Assembly (NCBI GenBank): GCA_963811055.1
Contig: CAWEPQ010000001.1
Location: forward strand, 868,001-932,000
Direction: 5' to 3'
Source of the DNA: JACVRW01 sp963811055
Lineage (GTDB): Bacteria > Actinomycetota > Thermoleophilia > Solirubrobacterales > Thermoleophilaceae
DNA: 64,000 nucleotides
This document shows positions 33,329-41,469 of the stretch, piece after piece. The position numbers were made by a program, and so were the translations under genes. The notes under the pieces are model-generated. The model made no database searches. It had not been told where the DNA came from and worked only from the letters and a program-made list of their open reading frames with translations. Numbering within the stretch: position 1 is the first letter of the stretch; each line of letters opens with the position of its first letter.

Positions 33329-34233
33329 TCAGCGCACGAAGCGCCGCGTCGCGATCGGGGTGGCGTCCCGGAAGCCGATGCGGCGCCCGAGAGCCTTGAA
33401 CAACGTGAGGGCGAACAGCAGCGCCAGCCCGCTCAGGAGGAGCCACACGCCGGCCGCGACGAGCAGCCAGGCGGAGACCCCGGTGAGCGGAAGCGACCCC
33501 GCCACGTCGAGGAAGGCGGCCGGGATCACGCCCGCGCCTTCGCCGCGCAGCACTGCCGTATCGCCTATCCCGCCGGTATCGGGCGGCTCGGCGAAACCGC
33601 CCGATCCCAGCGTTCCGGCGGCGTCTGCGCCGCCGGGGGACGAGTCGGCGGCACCCGAGGCAACGCCCCGGAGTGCCGCCGCGCTCGTCTCGGTCGTGGC
33701 CCCGGTGGCTGCCGCTGCCTCCCGGATACCCCTGCCGAGGACCTCGGCCAGGGCGCCCACCCCGGCCTCGGTGACCTCTTCCACGACCTCCGCGCCGTCG
33801 TCTCCGCCGGTTGTGTCCGGGTGGTCTCCGTCATTGCTCAGAACGCTGACGGGAACCTCCGCCCCGACGGAGCCGACCTGCGTGGCTCCTTCCGACCCGG
33901 TGGCTGTCTGTCCACCGTCTGCCGGCGCTGCCGACGACGTGCCTCCGTCGCCGTCGCTCGCCACGCGCACGGGCGCGCTTGCAGTCTGCGATCCCACCTG
34001 GGCCCCTCCCGTGGACCCATCCGCTGCTTGATCCCCACTCCCGGCGGCGCCCGCGGCGGCGTCATTGCCGTCGCTGAGCACCCGCACGGGGGCGGCCACG
34101 TGGGCCGATCCGAACTGGCCGGCCACGGCCGATTGCCTGATTTCCGAGCTGAGCTGGAGGTTTCCGCCCACGCCGGCTGTGCAGCCAGCGCGAGCGCGAG
34201 TACAGCGCCCAGCACCGAGGTGCTGCGTCTCAT
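33329..34233 (-). CDS. Secreted repeat protein with C-terminal LPLTG and membrane segment (one frameshift as read)
   Basis: ATG 34233 gives a signal peptide (MRRSTSVLGAVLALALAAQP), but the frame that continues as coding is shifted by one base near 34172, where it reads VGGNLQLSSEIRQSAVAGQF. Adding one base there joins them into a 301-residue protein. It holds three related repeats of about 35 residues, each with PV(R/S)V(L/A)S(D/N)(D)G followed by an Asp/Gly/Ala-rich loop and QVGS. A Thr/Ala/Gly spacer follows, then SLPLTGVSAWLLVAAGVWLL, a long hydrophobic helix and an Arg-rich tail. That end resembles a sortase sorting signal (LPxTG), though the tail is longer than usual. Family unknown. Confidence 0.6.
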
Positions 34234-34307
34234 CTGAACTTCTCCTTCTTCGAGTTCGGACGTCGTGCCGGGCGCAGTGGCCCGGCGTTATCGGCAGTCC
34301 CGGGGGA

Positions 34308-35042
34308 CTAGCCGGGGCGTTCGAGCGCGAAGACGAGCGGCGGCGGCCGCCCGACCTCGTCGAAGCGCGGCAGCCGCGTCTTGAGCGCGGACGCCGCGAG
34401 TAGAAGAAGCGTGAGAAGAATTGCCGCGGCGCCGGTGGAGAAGGCGGCGGAAGCCACGCCGGCGCCGCTGCCGGCGCTGAGGGCGGGACCGGCCGGCGAC
34501 GGGCCGGCGGGCTTGCCGGAGGTGGAGGGAAGCTCGGGTGCGGGCGCGTTTGGCGCGCGGCCGGCCACGGGCTGCGAGGGAGCGCTCGTGCCGTAAGCCG
34601 GAGCGGTCTGGTCGGGGGTCGCGGCGTCCGTGCTTCGCGGCGCCGGCGAGGCGGGCTCGCCGCGGTGCGCCTCGCGGCGGGCGCGTGCGGGCCGCGCCGC
34701 GGTGACCGGGGCGGCCTCGGCCGTCACGTCCACGCCGGTTGCGCCGGCCACGATGGTCTCGGCGGTGGTCGCCGTTCGGTCGATTGCGGGATGGAGCGCA
34801 GGATTGTCGGCCGGCGTGGTCGGGACTGCCTCGGCGGGGACCTCCGAGCGCAGCGCCTGCTGGGCGCCCAGCACGGTCTGGGTCACGACGCCGTCGACCT
34901 GGGTCACCACGTCGTTCACGCTCGCGACCGTCTGGCCGAGCAGCCCCGACGGCGTGGCGGCGCTGGCGCCGGCGGGCACGAGCAGCAGCAGGAGCACCGT
35001 GAGCGCTCCCGTCCTCGCGATACTCCTCCCGGCACCGGACAT
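34308..35042 (-). CDS. Putative secreted, membrane-anchored Ala/Pro-rich protein
   Basis: A 244-residue protein. Signal peptide MSGAGRSIARTGALTVLLLL with cleavage near ASAATPS. A short helical part (LLGQTVASVNDVVTQVDGVV) is followed by an Ala/Pro/Thr-rich linker, ELPSTSGKPAG, and a C-terminal membrane helix (GAAAILLTLLLLAASALKTR) with a basic tail. The layout is like that of its downstream neighbour at 33329-34233, including a C-terminal anchor after an LPxT-like sequence. The two lie 74 bases apart and may be co-expressed surface proteins. Function unknown. Confidence 0.62.
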   Translation of the reverse strand: MSGAGRSIARTGALTVLLLLLVPAGASAATPSGLLGQTVASVNDVVTQVDGVVTQTVLGAQQALRSEVPAEAVPTTPADNPALHPAIDRTATTAETIVAGATGVDVTAEAAPVTAARPARARREAHRGEPASPAPRSTDAATPDQTAPAYGTSAPSQPVAGRAPNAPAPELPSTSGKPAGPSPAGPALSAGSGAGVASAAFSTGAAAILLTLLLLAASALKTRLPRFDEVGRPPPLVFALERPG

Positions 35043-35146
35043 GGGTCAGGCGGAGTGGTACCCGCTCCGTGACCGCCGGCCCCACCTGCGCAAGTTCGGT
35101 TCAGGGTTGGGGCGGCAAGCCTCCAGCGGCCGGCGGATTTTCGCCG

Positions 35147-36166
35147 CTACGAGCGGGTTACAACGAGCTTCGTCTCGAACTCGAGAACTGCTTCGCCGGC
35201 GGCCTCCCAGGGCACCACCCGGCTCGTCACGAGCTCGGGCCGGAGGCGGCCGGCGGCCACCTGGTCGAGCACCGCGGGCAGGTCGGCCCGGGCCATGGCG
35301 CGACCCACGTGGAGCTGGATCCCGTTGACGTACATCTGGAGCATCGGGAGCGGTGTCTCCGGCTCGTAGAGGATGCCCACGTGGGTGCATTCGCCACCGC
35401 GCTCGGTGGCGCCGATTGCGGTCACAAGGCCCTCACGGGAGGCGCTCGCGTCCACGGTCACGGGGAAGGGCCCCAGCCGGCCGGACGGCGGGCCGTCCAG
35501 CACCTCCGCCCCGAGGGCTGCGGCCACGGCGAGCCGCCCGGGATCCGCGTCGAGGTAGGTCACCGACGAGGATCCGAGCGCGAGCGCCGCGTCCGCCGCG
35601 TAGAGGCCAACCGAGCGCGCCAGGCCACCCACCACCAGCACCGGGGCACCCGGGCGCCGCGCGAGCGGACCTGACACGGTTCGCCAACCGTCCACGACGT
35701 TGTCGCCAACGCTCGCGACGCTCAGAGGGTCCACGCCCTTCGGCAGCGGCACGAGCATCGCGTCGGCGAACGGCACCCGGACGAGATCGGCGAGCGCGCC
35801 GCCCCAGTCGCCTCCCACCATCCCGAAGCCGTACATGGACTGCGGCGGCACGGCCTCGCAGTCCCCCGTGCGTCCGCGACGGCAGAAGTCGCAGGCTCCA
35901 CAGCTGATCTGGAACGGCACGGCCACGACGTCGCCCACGCTGTGATCGGTCACGTCATCGCCCACGGCCACCACCTCGCCCACCTGCTCGTGGCCGAGAG
36001 CGATGTCGCCGGGGATCGGCGCCTGGCCGTGGATCATCAGGTGGTCGAGGTCGCAGAGCGCGACCGCGAGCGGCCGCACCAGCGCCTCCCCCGGGCCTCC
36101 CAGAACGGGGTCCGCCACGTCGCGCCACTCAACCTGGCCGGCGCCGGTCTTCGTCAGCTGCTTCAT
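35147..36166 (-). CDS. Zinc-dependent alcohol dehydrogenase family protein (MDR)
   Basis: A 339-residue medium-chain dehydrogenase/reductase. The N-terminal GroES-like domain has the catalytic-zinc region ALCDLDHLMIHG (Cys) and GHEQVGEVVAVGDDV (His-Glu), followed by the structural zinc cysteines CGACDFCRRGRTGDC. The Rossmann part has PVLVVGGLARSVGLYAADAA and a charged residue at the end of the second strand (TYLDADPGR), favouring NAD(H). ATG 36166 overlaps the MarR stop by four bases. The substrate is unknown; divergence from the FAS-II/thioester reductase operon makes a long-chain aldehyde or alcohol an attractive guess. Confidence 0.9.
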   Translation of the reverse strand: MKQLTKTGAGQVEWRDVADPVLGGPGEALVRPLAVALCDLDHLMIHGQAPIPGDIALGHEQVGEVVAVGDDVTDHSVGDVVAVPFQISCGACDFCRRGRTGDCEAVPPQSMYGFGMVGGDWGGALADLVRVPFADAMLVPLPKGVDPLSVASVGDNVVDGWRTVSGPLARRPGAPVLVVGGLARSVGLYAADAALALGSSSVTYLDADPGRLAVAAALGAEVLDGPPSGRLGPFPVTVDASASREGLVTAIGATERGGECTHVGILYEPETPLPMLQMYVNGIQLHVGRAMARADLPAVLDQVAAGRLRPELVTSRVVPWEAAGEAVLEFETKLVVTRS

Positions 36167-36624
36167 GCGCGCTCCTCGCTCGCGTCCAGGCCGGCGACCT
36201 TGCGGAGCAGGGCGTTGAGCTGCGTGCGCTCGTCGGGGCTGAGCGCGCCGAGCAGCTCCTTGCCCACCTCCTTGCCGATTCGCTGGCCCTGGGCCGTGGC
36301 CTCCTGCCCCTCGTCGGTGAGGTGCACTGCGCGCTTGCGCCGGTCGCTGGGGTTGGGGCGGCGCTCTGCCAGACCGCGCTCTTCGAGACCGTCGAGCGTG
36401 GCCACCATGGTGCTCGGATCCACGCCCGCGGCCTCGCCGATCGCCTGCTGTGTGATCCCGGGCTCGCGCTGAACCACGGCAAGCACGCCGAACTCACGCG
36501 GGTGCAGCCCGAGCTCTGCTTCGAGCGCCTTTGCGAAGCGCTCTCGCGAACGCTGCGCCACCCAGTTCATCAGGAAGCCGGTGTACTGCGCCAGCGCTTC
36601 GGGCGGCCGCTCTGAACCGATCAT
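36163..36624 (-). CDS. MarR-family transcriptional regulator
   Basis: A 153-residue winged-helix repressor. Dimer helices (YTGFLMNWVAQRSRERFAKA) flank the DNA-binding domain: LHPREFGVLAVVQREPGITQ, then IGEAAGVDPSTMVATLDGLE (recognition helix) and the wing RRPNPSDRRKRAVHLTDEGQ. It overlaps the alcohol dehydrogenase gene by four bases and diverges from fabH. A perfect palindrome lies 25 bases upstream of its start, so autoregulation plus control of the fab operon is likely. FabT of streptococci, which represses FAS-II genes, is also a MarR protein, so a comparable role is plausible but inferred. Confidence 0.92.
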   Translation of the reverse strand: MIGSERPPEALAQYTGFLMNWVAQRSRERFAKALEAELGLHPREFGVLAVVQREPGITQQAIGEAAGVDPSTMVATLDGLEERGLAERRPNPSDRRKRAVHLTDEGQEATAQGQRIGKEVGKELLGALSPDERTQLNALLRKVAGLDASEERA

Positions 36625-36648
36625 CCAGGCGGCACTCTACATCGGACA

Positions 36649-36671
36649 AATGATTTGCGGGTCAAATCATT
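36649..36671. promoter_or_regulatory. Palindromic operator, probable MarR-binding site
   Basis: AATGATTTG and CAAATCATT are perfect 9-base arms around CGGGT. The site is strikingly AT-rich for this genome and lies between the divergent marR and fabH starts, 25 bases from marR and 120 from fabH. Size and symmetry fit a MarR dimer. Confidence 0.8.
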
Positions 36672-36699
36672 CGGGCGCGCGGACCGGAGGGTCGAGCAT

Positions 36700-36737
36700 C
36701 CCCCCAAGCGGGGGGAAACCTCCCCCCAGCCGGGGGG
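36700..36737. promoter_or_regulatory. Two tandem C6-N4-G6 palindromes upstream of fabH
   Basis: CCCCCCAAGCGGGGGG (36700-36715) and CCCCCCAGCCGGGGGG (36722-36737) repeat at a 22-base spacing, two helical turns, and end 53 bases before the fabH start. The regular spacing suggests cooperative binding of a second regulator of the fatty-acid operon. A pair of RNA hairpins in the leader is the alternative. Confidence 0.6.
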
Positions 36738-36790
36738 ACCGAGCCGGCGATCAGGTGGCGCGCCGGCCGCCACGCGGAAGTCTTGCCCCC

Positions 36791-37795
36791 GTGACCGGAA
36801 CCACGCTCACTCATCCGGCAGGCTCCCTCGGTAGCGCGCTCGAGGCGCCCGCGGCCGCCGGGATCGCATCGGTGGGGGCCAGCCTGCCCGAGACCGTTGT
36901 GGCCAACGGCCCGATAGCCGAGCGGCTCGGCGTGACGGAGGACTGGATCTTCAGCCGCACCGGCATCCGGGAGCGCCGCGTGGCCGCGCCCGAGGCGCGC
37001 TTCGCGGACCTGGCCGCGGCCGCGGGCCGCGACGCGCTCACGCGCGCTGCGCTCGATCCCGCCGACCTCGACCTCGTGGTGGTGGCCACCATGAGTCAGG
37101 ACGACCTGCTGCCCAACGCCGCTCCGCTGGTGGCGCGGGCGCTCGGCGCGTCCCGGGCCGGAGGGTTCGACGTGGGCGCGGCGTGCAGCGGCTTTCTCGC
37201 CGCGCTGGCGCTGGCTGCCGGGCAGGTGGAGGCCGGCAGGGCACGCCACGTGCTCGTGATCGGCGCGGATCTGATGTCCCGCTTCGTCGACCCCGACGAC
37301 CGCCGCACCGCGGCGCTGTTCGGGGATGGAGCCGGAGCCGTGGTGGTCGGGCCCACGGAGGGGCCCGGCCGCATCGGTCCGGTGGTGCTCGGCGCCGACG
37401 GCTCGGCCGCGGACCTGATCCACGTCCGCCGTGCCTCCGGCCTCGTACACATGGAGGGTCACGAGACCTTCCGCATGGCCGTGTCGAGGCTCGTGGAGGT
37501 CACTCGGCAGGCGGTGCAAGCCGCCGAGCTGAGCCTCGACGACATCGACGTCTTCGTCTACCACCAGGCCAACGGCCGGATCATGCGCTCGGTGGCCGAG
37601 CGCCTCGAGCTGCCCGCCGAGCGCGTGGTGGACTGCATCGCAGGCCTGGCCAACACTTCGGCGGCGTCCATTCCGCTGGCTCTGCGTCGTGCGGCGGCCG
37701 AAGGGCGGCTCGCGACGGGCGACCGCGTGCTGCTCGCCGCCGTCGGCGCAGGCTTTACGTGGGGTGCGACCACCGTCGAGTGGGGTGCCTCATGA
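36791..37795 (+). CDS. fabH: 3-oxoacyl-ACP synthase III (KAS III)
   Basis: Condensing enzyme of 334 residues that starts fatty acid chains from an acyl-CoA and malonyl-ACP. The catalytic triad is Cys in VGAACSGFLAALAL (about 133), His in FVYHQANGRIMRSV (about 258) and Asn in GLANTSAASIPLAL (about 288). DWIFSRTGIRERR and GDGAGAVVVG are family signatures. GTG 36791 with GGAAG upstream is the start; the open frame before it crosses the regulatory region. It is the first gene of a tightly overlapping operon of seven. Branched- or straight-starter preference cannot be read. Confidence 0.94.
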   Translation: MTGTTLTHPAGSLGSALEAPAAAGIASVGASLPETVVANGPIAERLGVTEDWIFSRTGIRERRVAAPEARFADLAAAAGRDALTRAALDPADLDLVVVATMSQDDLLPNAAPLVARALGASRAGGFDVGAACSGFLAALALAAGQVEAGRARHVLVIGADLMSRFVDPDDRRTAALFGDGAGAVVVGPTEGPGRIGPVVLGADGSAADLIHVRRASGLVHMEGHETFRMAVSRLVEVTRQAVQAAELSLDDIDVFVYHQANGRIMRSVAERLELPAERVVDCIAGLANTSAASIPLALRRAAAEGRLATGDRVLLAAVGAGFTWGATTVEWGAS

Positions 37796-38523
37796 GACCG
37801 GACAAGGGCTCGGCACTCGTGACCGGGGCCTCGCGCGGAATCGGCGCGGCGGTGGCCCGTGACCTGGCCGCCGCCGGCTGGCCGGTGGGCCTCAACTATC
37901 GCTCCCACGACGAGGGCGCCGCGCGCGTGGCGCGCGAGATCGAGACCGCCGGCGGGGCGGCGGCCCCGTTGCCCGGCGACGTGAGCGACCCCGCCACTGC
38001 CGAGCGGCTGCTCGCCGGCCTCGAGGACCGCTTTGGCCCGGTGCTGGTGCTCGTGAACAACGCCGGCGTGCGCGACGACGCGCTCGCGCTCCAGATCGAC
38101 GACGACGCCTGGTCGCGCGTGCTGGAGACCAACCTCAGCGGTGCCTTCCGGCTGACCCGCCGGGCGCTGCGCCCGATGATCCGCGAGCGCTTCGGCCGCG
38201 TGATCAACATCGCCTCGGTGGTCGGCCGGCGGGCCAACCCGGGCCAGGCCAACTACGCCGCCTCGAAGGCCGGGCTGATCGGGCTCACGGGCACGCTCGC
38301 CGCCGAGGTCGCGCGGCGGGGGGTGACCGTCAACGCGGTCGCGCCCGGTTTCATCGAGACCGAGATGACCGAGGGCGTGGCGCGCCACCTGCTCGACGCG
38401 GTGCCCGCACGACGCGCCGGCACGCCCGAGGACGTGGCCGCCTGCGTGAGCTTCCTCGCGTCACCCGCGGCCGGCTACGTGACCGGCACGACCCTGACCG
38501 TCGACGGCGGCCTGACCGCCTGA
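37792..38523 (+). CDS. fabG: 3-oxoacyl-ACP reductase
   Basis: NADPH-dependent SDR of 243 residues that reduces 3-oxoacyl-ACP to 3-hydroxyacyl-ACP. The cofactor motif is VTGASRGIGAAVARDL, then VLVNNAGVRDD, the Ser in INIASVVGRRANPG, the catalytic pair in NYAASKAGLIGLTG and the product end GFIETEMTEG...VTGTTLTVDGG. ATG 37792 overlaps the fabH stop by four bases. Confidence 0.94.
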   Translation: MRPDKGSALVTGASRGIGAAVARDLAAAGWPVGLNYRSHDEGAARVAREIETAGGAAAPLPGDVSDPATAERLLAGLEDRFGPVLVLVNNAGVRDDALALQIDDDAWSRVLETNLSGAFRLTRRALRPMIRERFGRVINIASVVGRRANPGQANYAASKAGLIGLTGTLAAEVARRGVTVNAVAPGFIETEMTEGVARHLLDAVPARRAGTPEDVAACVSFLASPAAGYVTGTTLTVDGGLTA

Positions 38524-38564
38524 CACCTACCCGACCCGCAAACGAAACGACAGAGGAGAACCCG

Positions 38565-38855
38565 ATGTCCACAGCCGTGACACCAAATGCCGTCCCGGCG
38601 CAGCCGGCCAAGCCGGCTGCTGGGGCCAAGCAGATCGAGGAACGCATCATCGAGGCGATCGTCTCGTTCGGGCCCGAGCCCGGCGACGTGAAGCTGGAGG
38701 CGCGCTTCGAGGACCTGGAGGTCGACTCGCTCGATCTGGCGGAGCTCGCGCAGATCGCCGAGGACGAGTTCGGCGTGAAGATCGAGTCGTCCGACGTCGA
38801 GGGGCTCAAGACCGTCGGCGACGCCGTCGAGCTGGTTTCCGCGCGAGCGTCATGA
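38565..38855 (+). CDS. acpP: Acyl carrier protein
   Basis: A 96-residue ACP with the phosphopantetheine serine in EVDSLDLAEL (Ser55). The helical core starts at KQIEERIIEAIVSFG; helix II/III follow (AQIAEDEFGVKIESSDVEGL). The first 21 residues are a Pro/Ala/Lys tail (MSTAVTPNAVPAQPAKPAAG), longer than in housekeeping ACPs of about 80 residues. A clean ribosome site (AGAGGAG) precedes ATG 38565. Its stop overlaps fabF by four bases. Its place inside the operon suggests it serves these enzymes. Confidence 0.93.
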   Translation: MSTAVTPNAVPAQPAKPAAGAKQIEERIIEAIVSFGPEPGDVKLEARFEDLEVDSLDLAELAQIAEDEFGVKIESSDVEGLKTVGDAVELVSARAS

Positions 38856-40057
38856 GCCGGCGCGTCGCAATCACCGGCGTCGGAGCCGTCACGCCCCTGG
38901 GCGTGGGGGCACGGCGCCTGCACGAGCGCTGGCGCGACGGCGAGTCCGGCATCGAGGACGGCCTGGGGCGCGCCGGCGCGTTCCACGCGACTGACTTCAT
39001 GTCGGCCAAGGAGGCGCGCCGCACAGACCGTTTCACCCAGCTGTCCGTGGCCGCCGCGCAGGAGGCGCTCGAGCACGCCGGCTGGGACGACGGCCCGCCC
39101 TACGAGCCCGACGCGGTGGGCTGCGTGATCGGCACCGGCATCGGAGGGCTCGGCACGATCGAGGACGCCCACGACGTGCTGCGCGACAACGGCCCTCGGC
39201 GAGTGTCGCCGCTCACGGTTCCGCTGATGATGGCCAACGCCGGGTCGGCCGCGCTGGCCATGCGCCACGGAATCCAGGGTCCGGTGTACGGCGTGGTGTC
39301 CGCCTGTGCCGCCGGCGCGCACGCGATCGGCGCGGGCATGCGGATGATCCAGACCGGCGACGCGGACGCCGTGATCGTAGGAGGGTCCGAGGCGGCGCTC
39401 ACGTCGCTTGCGAGCGCCGCGTTTGCCGCGATGGACGCCACCTCGACCAGCGGGATCTCGCGCCCGTTCGACGCGCGGCGTGACGGCTTCGTGATGGGCG
39501 AGGGCGCCGGCGTGCTCGTGCTCGAGGCACTCGAGTCGGCCGAGGCGCGTGGTGCCCGGCCGGTCGGCGAGCTGCTCGGCTATGCGGCCACCGCGGACGC
39601 CCACCACATCACTGCCCCCGAGCCCGGCGGGCGCGGCGCGGCGCGCGCCATCGAGCGTGCCCTCGCGGATGCGGACGTGCGGCCCGATCAGCTCGACTAC
39701 GTGAACGCTCACGGCACCTCCACGCCGCTGAACGACCGTGCCGAGACGGTGGCCCTCAAGTCCGCGCTGGGCGAGAGCGCCGGCGATGTGCCGGTGTCGT
39801 CCACCAAGTCGGCCATCGGCCATCTGCTCGGCGCCGCCGGCGCGGTGGAGGCGGTGGCCACGGTGCTGGCGCTGGGCGAGCGCGTGGCGCCGCCCACGCT
39901 CGGCTACGGCGAGGTGGACGAGGACCTCGACCTCGACTACGTGCCGGACAGTGCCCGGCCGCTGACCCCGGAGGGCAATCGTCCCGCCATCGGGATCTCG
40001 AACTCCTTCGGCTTCGGCGGGCACAACGCGGTGCTGTGCATGGCGGGAGCGTCATGA
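38852..40057 (+). CDS. fabF: 3-oxoacyl-ACP synthase II (KAS II)
   Basis: Elongating condensing enzyme of 401 residues. The Cys-His-His triad is visible: VVSACAAGAHAIGAG, NAHGTSTPLNDRAE and KSAIGHLLGAAGAVEA. RRVAITGVGAVTPLG and GFGGHNAVL mark the two ends of the thiolase fold. Full length for FabF. Four-base overlaps join it to acpP and to the carboxyltransferase gene. Confidence 0.95.
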   Translation: MSRRVAITGVGAVTPLGVGARRLHERWRDGESGIEDGLGRAGAFHATDFMSAKEARRTDRFTQLSVAAAQEALEHAGWDDGPPYEPDAVGCVIGTGIGGLGTIEDAHDVLRDNGPRRVSPLTVPLMMANAGSAALAMRHGIQGPVYGVVSACAAGAHAIGAGMRMIQTGDADAVIVGGSEAALTSLASAAFAAMDATSTSGISRPFDARRDGFVMGEGAGVLVLEALESAEARGARPVGELLGYAATADAHHITAPEPGGRGAARAIERALADADVRPDQLDYVNAHGTSTPLNDRAETVALKSALGESAGDVPVSSTKSAIGHLLGAAGAVEAVATVLALGERVAPPTLGYGEVDEDLDLDYVPDSARPLTPEGNRPAIGISNSFGFGGHNAVLCMAGAS

Positions 40058-41469
40058 GCATCGCCCTCGCGCCACCTCCGGTCAACGAGAAGCTGACGCC
40101 GCTCGAGCGCCTGGAGGTGCTCTGCGATCCAGGCTCGCTCGAGGTCATCCGCTCCGAGGTGACCTCACGCCACATGGGCGACAGGACCCGCGCCGGCGAC
40201 GGCGTGGTGGGCGGCGCCGGCCGCGTGGAGGGACGGCCAGTGTTCTGTTACGCCCAGGACGCCGGCTACGTGGGCGGCTCGCTCGGCGAGGCTCATGCCG
40301 ACACGATCGTGCGCGTGATCCGGCTGGCCGGCCGCGCGCAGGCGCCCGTGGTCGGGTTCGTGGAATCCGGCGGCGCGCGCATGCAGGAGGGCATGGCGGC
40401 GCTCGGCGGCTATGCGCGGATCTTCCGCGAGACGGTGGCCCTCTCGGGTCGCGTGCCGCAGGTGTCCGTGGTGACAGGCCTCTCAGCCGGCGGCGGCGCC
40501 TACTCCCCGGCGCTCACGGACTTCGTGGTGATGACCCGCGCCGCGAGCATGTTCCTCACCGGACCCGCGGTGGTGCGCGACGCGCTCGGCGAGGACGTGT
40601 CGGCCGACGAGCTCGGCGGCACGCGGGTGCATCAGCGCAACGGCGTCTGCCACCTCGTGGCCGACACCGACGCCGAGGCGGCGCTCCTCACGCGCGACCT
40701 TCTCTCTTATCTCCCCGAGCGCGTGGGCCGCGCTCCCGCCGGGCGGCCGGCGCGCGGCCCGCAGGGGAGCCTCAATCCCGGCGCGATCGTGCCCACCGAG
40801 GCGCGCAAGATCTACGACGTCCGCGAGGTGGCCCGCCGCGTGTTCGACGACGGCGCCCTTTTCGAGGTGAGCCCCGGGTGGGCGCGCAACATCGTGACGG
40901 GCTTCGGGCGCCTCGGCGGCCGCTCGGTCGGCCTGATCGCCAACCAGCCGCGCTATCTCGGCGGTGTGCTCGACGCCGCGTCGTCGGAGAAGGGCGCGCG
41001 CTTCGTCAAGAAGTGCGACCAGTTCGGGATCCCGCTCGTGGTGCTCGTGGACACGCCGGGATATATGCCCGGCACCCGCCAGGAGGGCGCCGGCGTGATC
41101 CGGCACGGCGCCTCGCTGGTGCACGCCTTCGCGGAGGCGCGGGTCCCCAAGCTCACGGTCGTCCTGCGAAAGGCATACGGAGGTGCGTTCATCACGATGA
41201 ACTCCAAGGACCTCGGCGCGGACTTCGTGTTCGCCTGGCCGCAGGCCGAGATAGGCGTGATGGGCGCGCGCCCGGCGGTGGGGATCATCCATCGCAGGGA
41301 GCTGGCCGGCTCGGACGATCCCGAGGGCTCGCGACGGCGGCTGGCCGACGACTACGCGGAGACGCACCTGCGGCCCCAGGTGGCGGCCCGCGACGGGTTC
41401 GTGGACGAGCTGATCGCTCCGTCGGACACACGCGAGCGCCTGGCGTGGGCATTGGGGGCACTCCGATGA
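40054..41469 (+). CDS. Acyl-CoA carboxylase carboxyltransferase subunit (AccD/PccB-like)
   Basis: A 471-residue carboxyltransferase with both crotonase-like halves in one chain, as in actinobacterial AccD proteins. The N half has GDGVVGGAGRVEGRPVFCYA, FVESGGARMQEGM and VTGLSAGGGAYSPALTDFVV. The C half has GRLGGRSVGLIANQPRYLGG, VDTPGYMPGTRQEGAGVIR, KAYGGAFITMNSKDLGADF and AEIGVMGARPAVGIIHRREL. It would transfer carboxyl from biotin to acetyl- or longer acyl-CoA, giving malonyl-CoA or an alkylmalonyl-CoA. No biotin carboxylase/BCCP gene is in the window, so it must pair with one encoded elsewhere. Being inside the fab operon favours supply of extender units to these synthases. Confidence 0.9.
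   Translation: MSIALAPPPVNEKLTPLERLEVLCDPGSLEVIRSEVTSRHMGDRTRAGDGVVGGAGRVEGRPVFCYAQDAGYVGGSLGEAHADTIVRVIRLAGRAQAPVVGFVESGGARMQEGMAALGGYARIFRETVALSGRVPQVSVVTGLSAGGGAYSPALTDFVVMTRAASMFLTGPAVVRDALGEDVSADELGGTRVHQRNGVCHLVADTDAEAALLTRDLLSYLPERVGRAPAGRPARGPQGSLNPGAIVPTEARKIYDVREVARRVFDDGALFEVSPGWARNIVTGFGRLGGRSVGLIANQPRYLGGVLDAASSEKGARFVKKCDQFGIPLVVLVDTPGYMPGTRQEGAGVIRHGASLVHAFAEARVPKLTVVLRKAYGGAFITMNSKDLGADFVFAWPQAEIGVMGARPAVGIIHRRELAGSDDPEGSRRRLADDYAETHLRPQVAARDGFVDELIAPSDTRERLAWALGALR

Noticed and set aside
36163..36624. Naming the MarR gene fabT
   Set aside because: Context is suggestive, but the sequence shows only a generic MarR protein; FabT function is not demonstrated.
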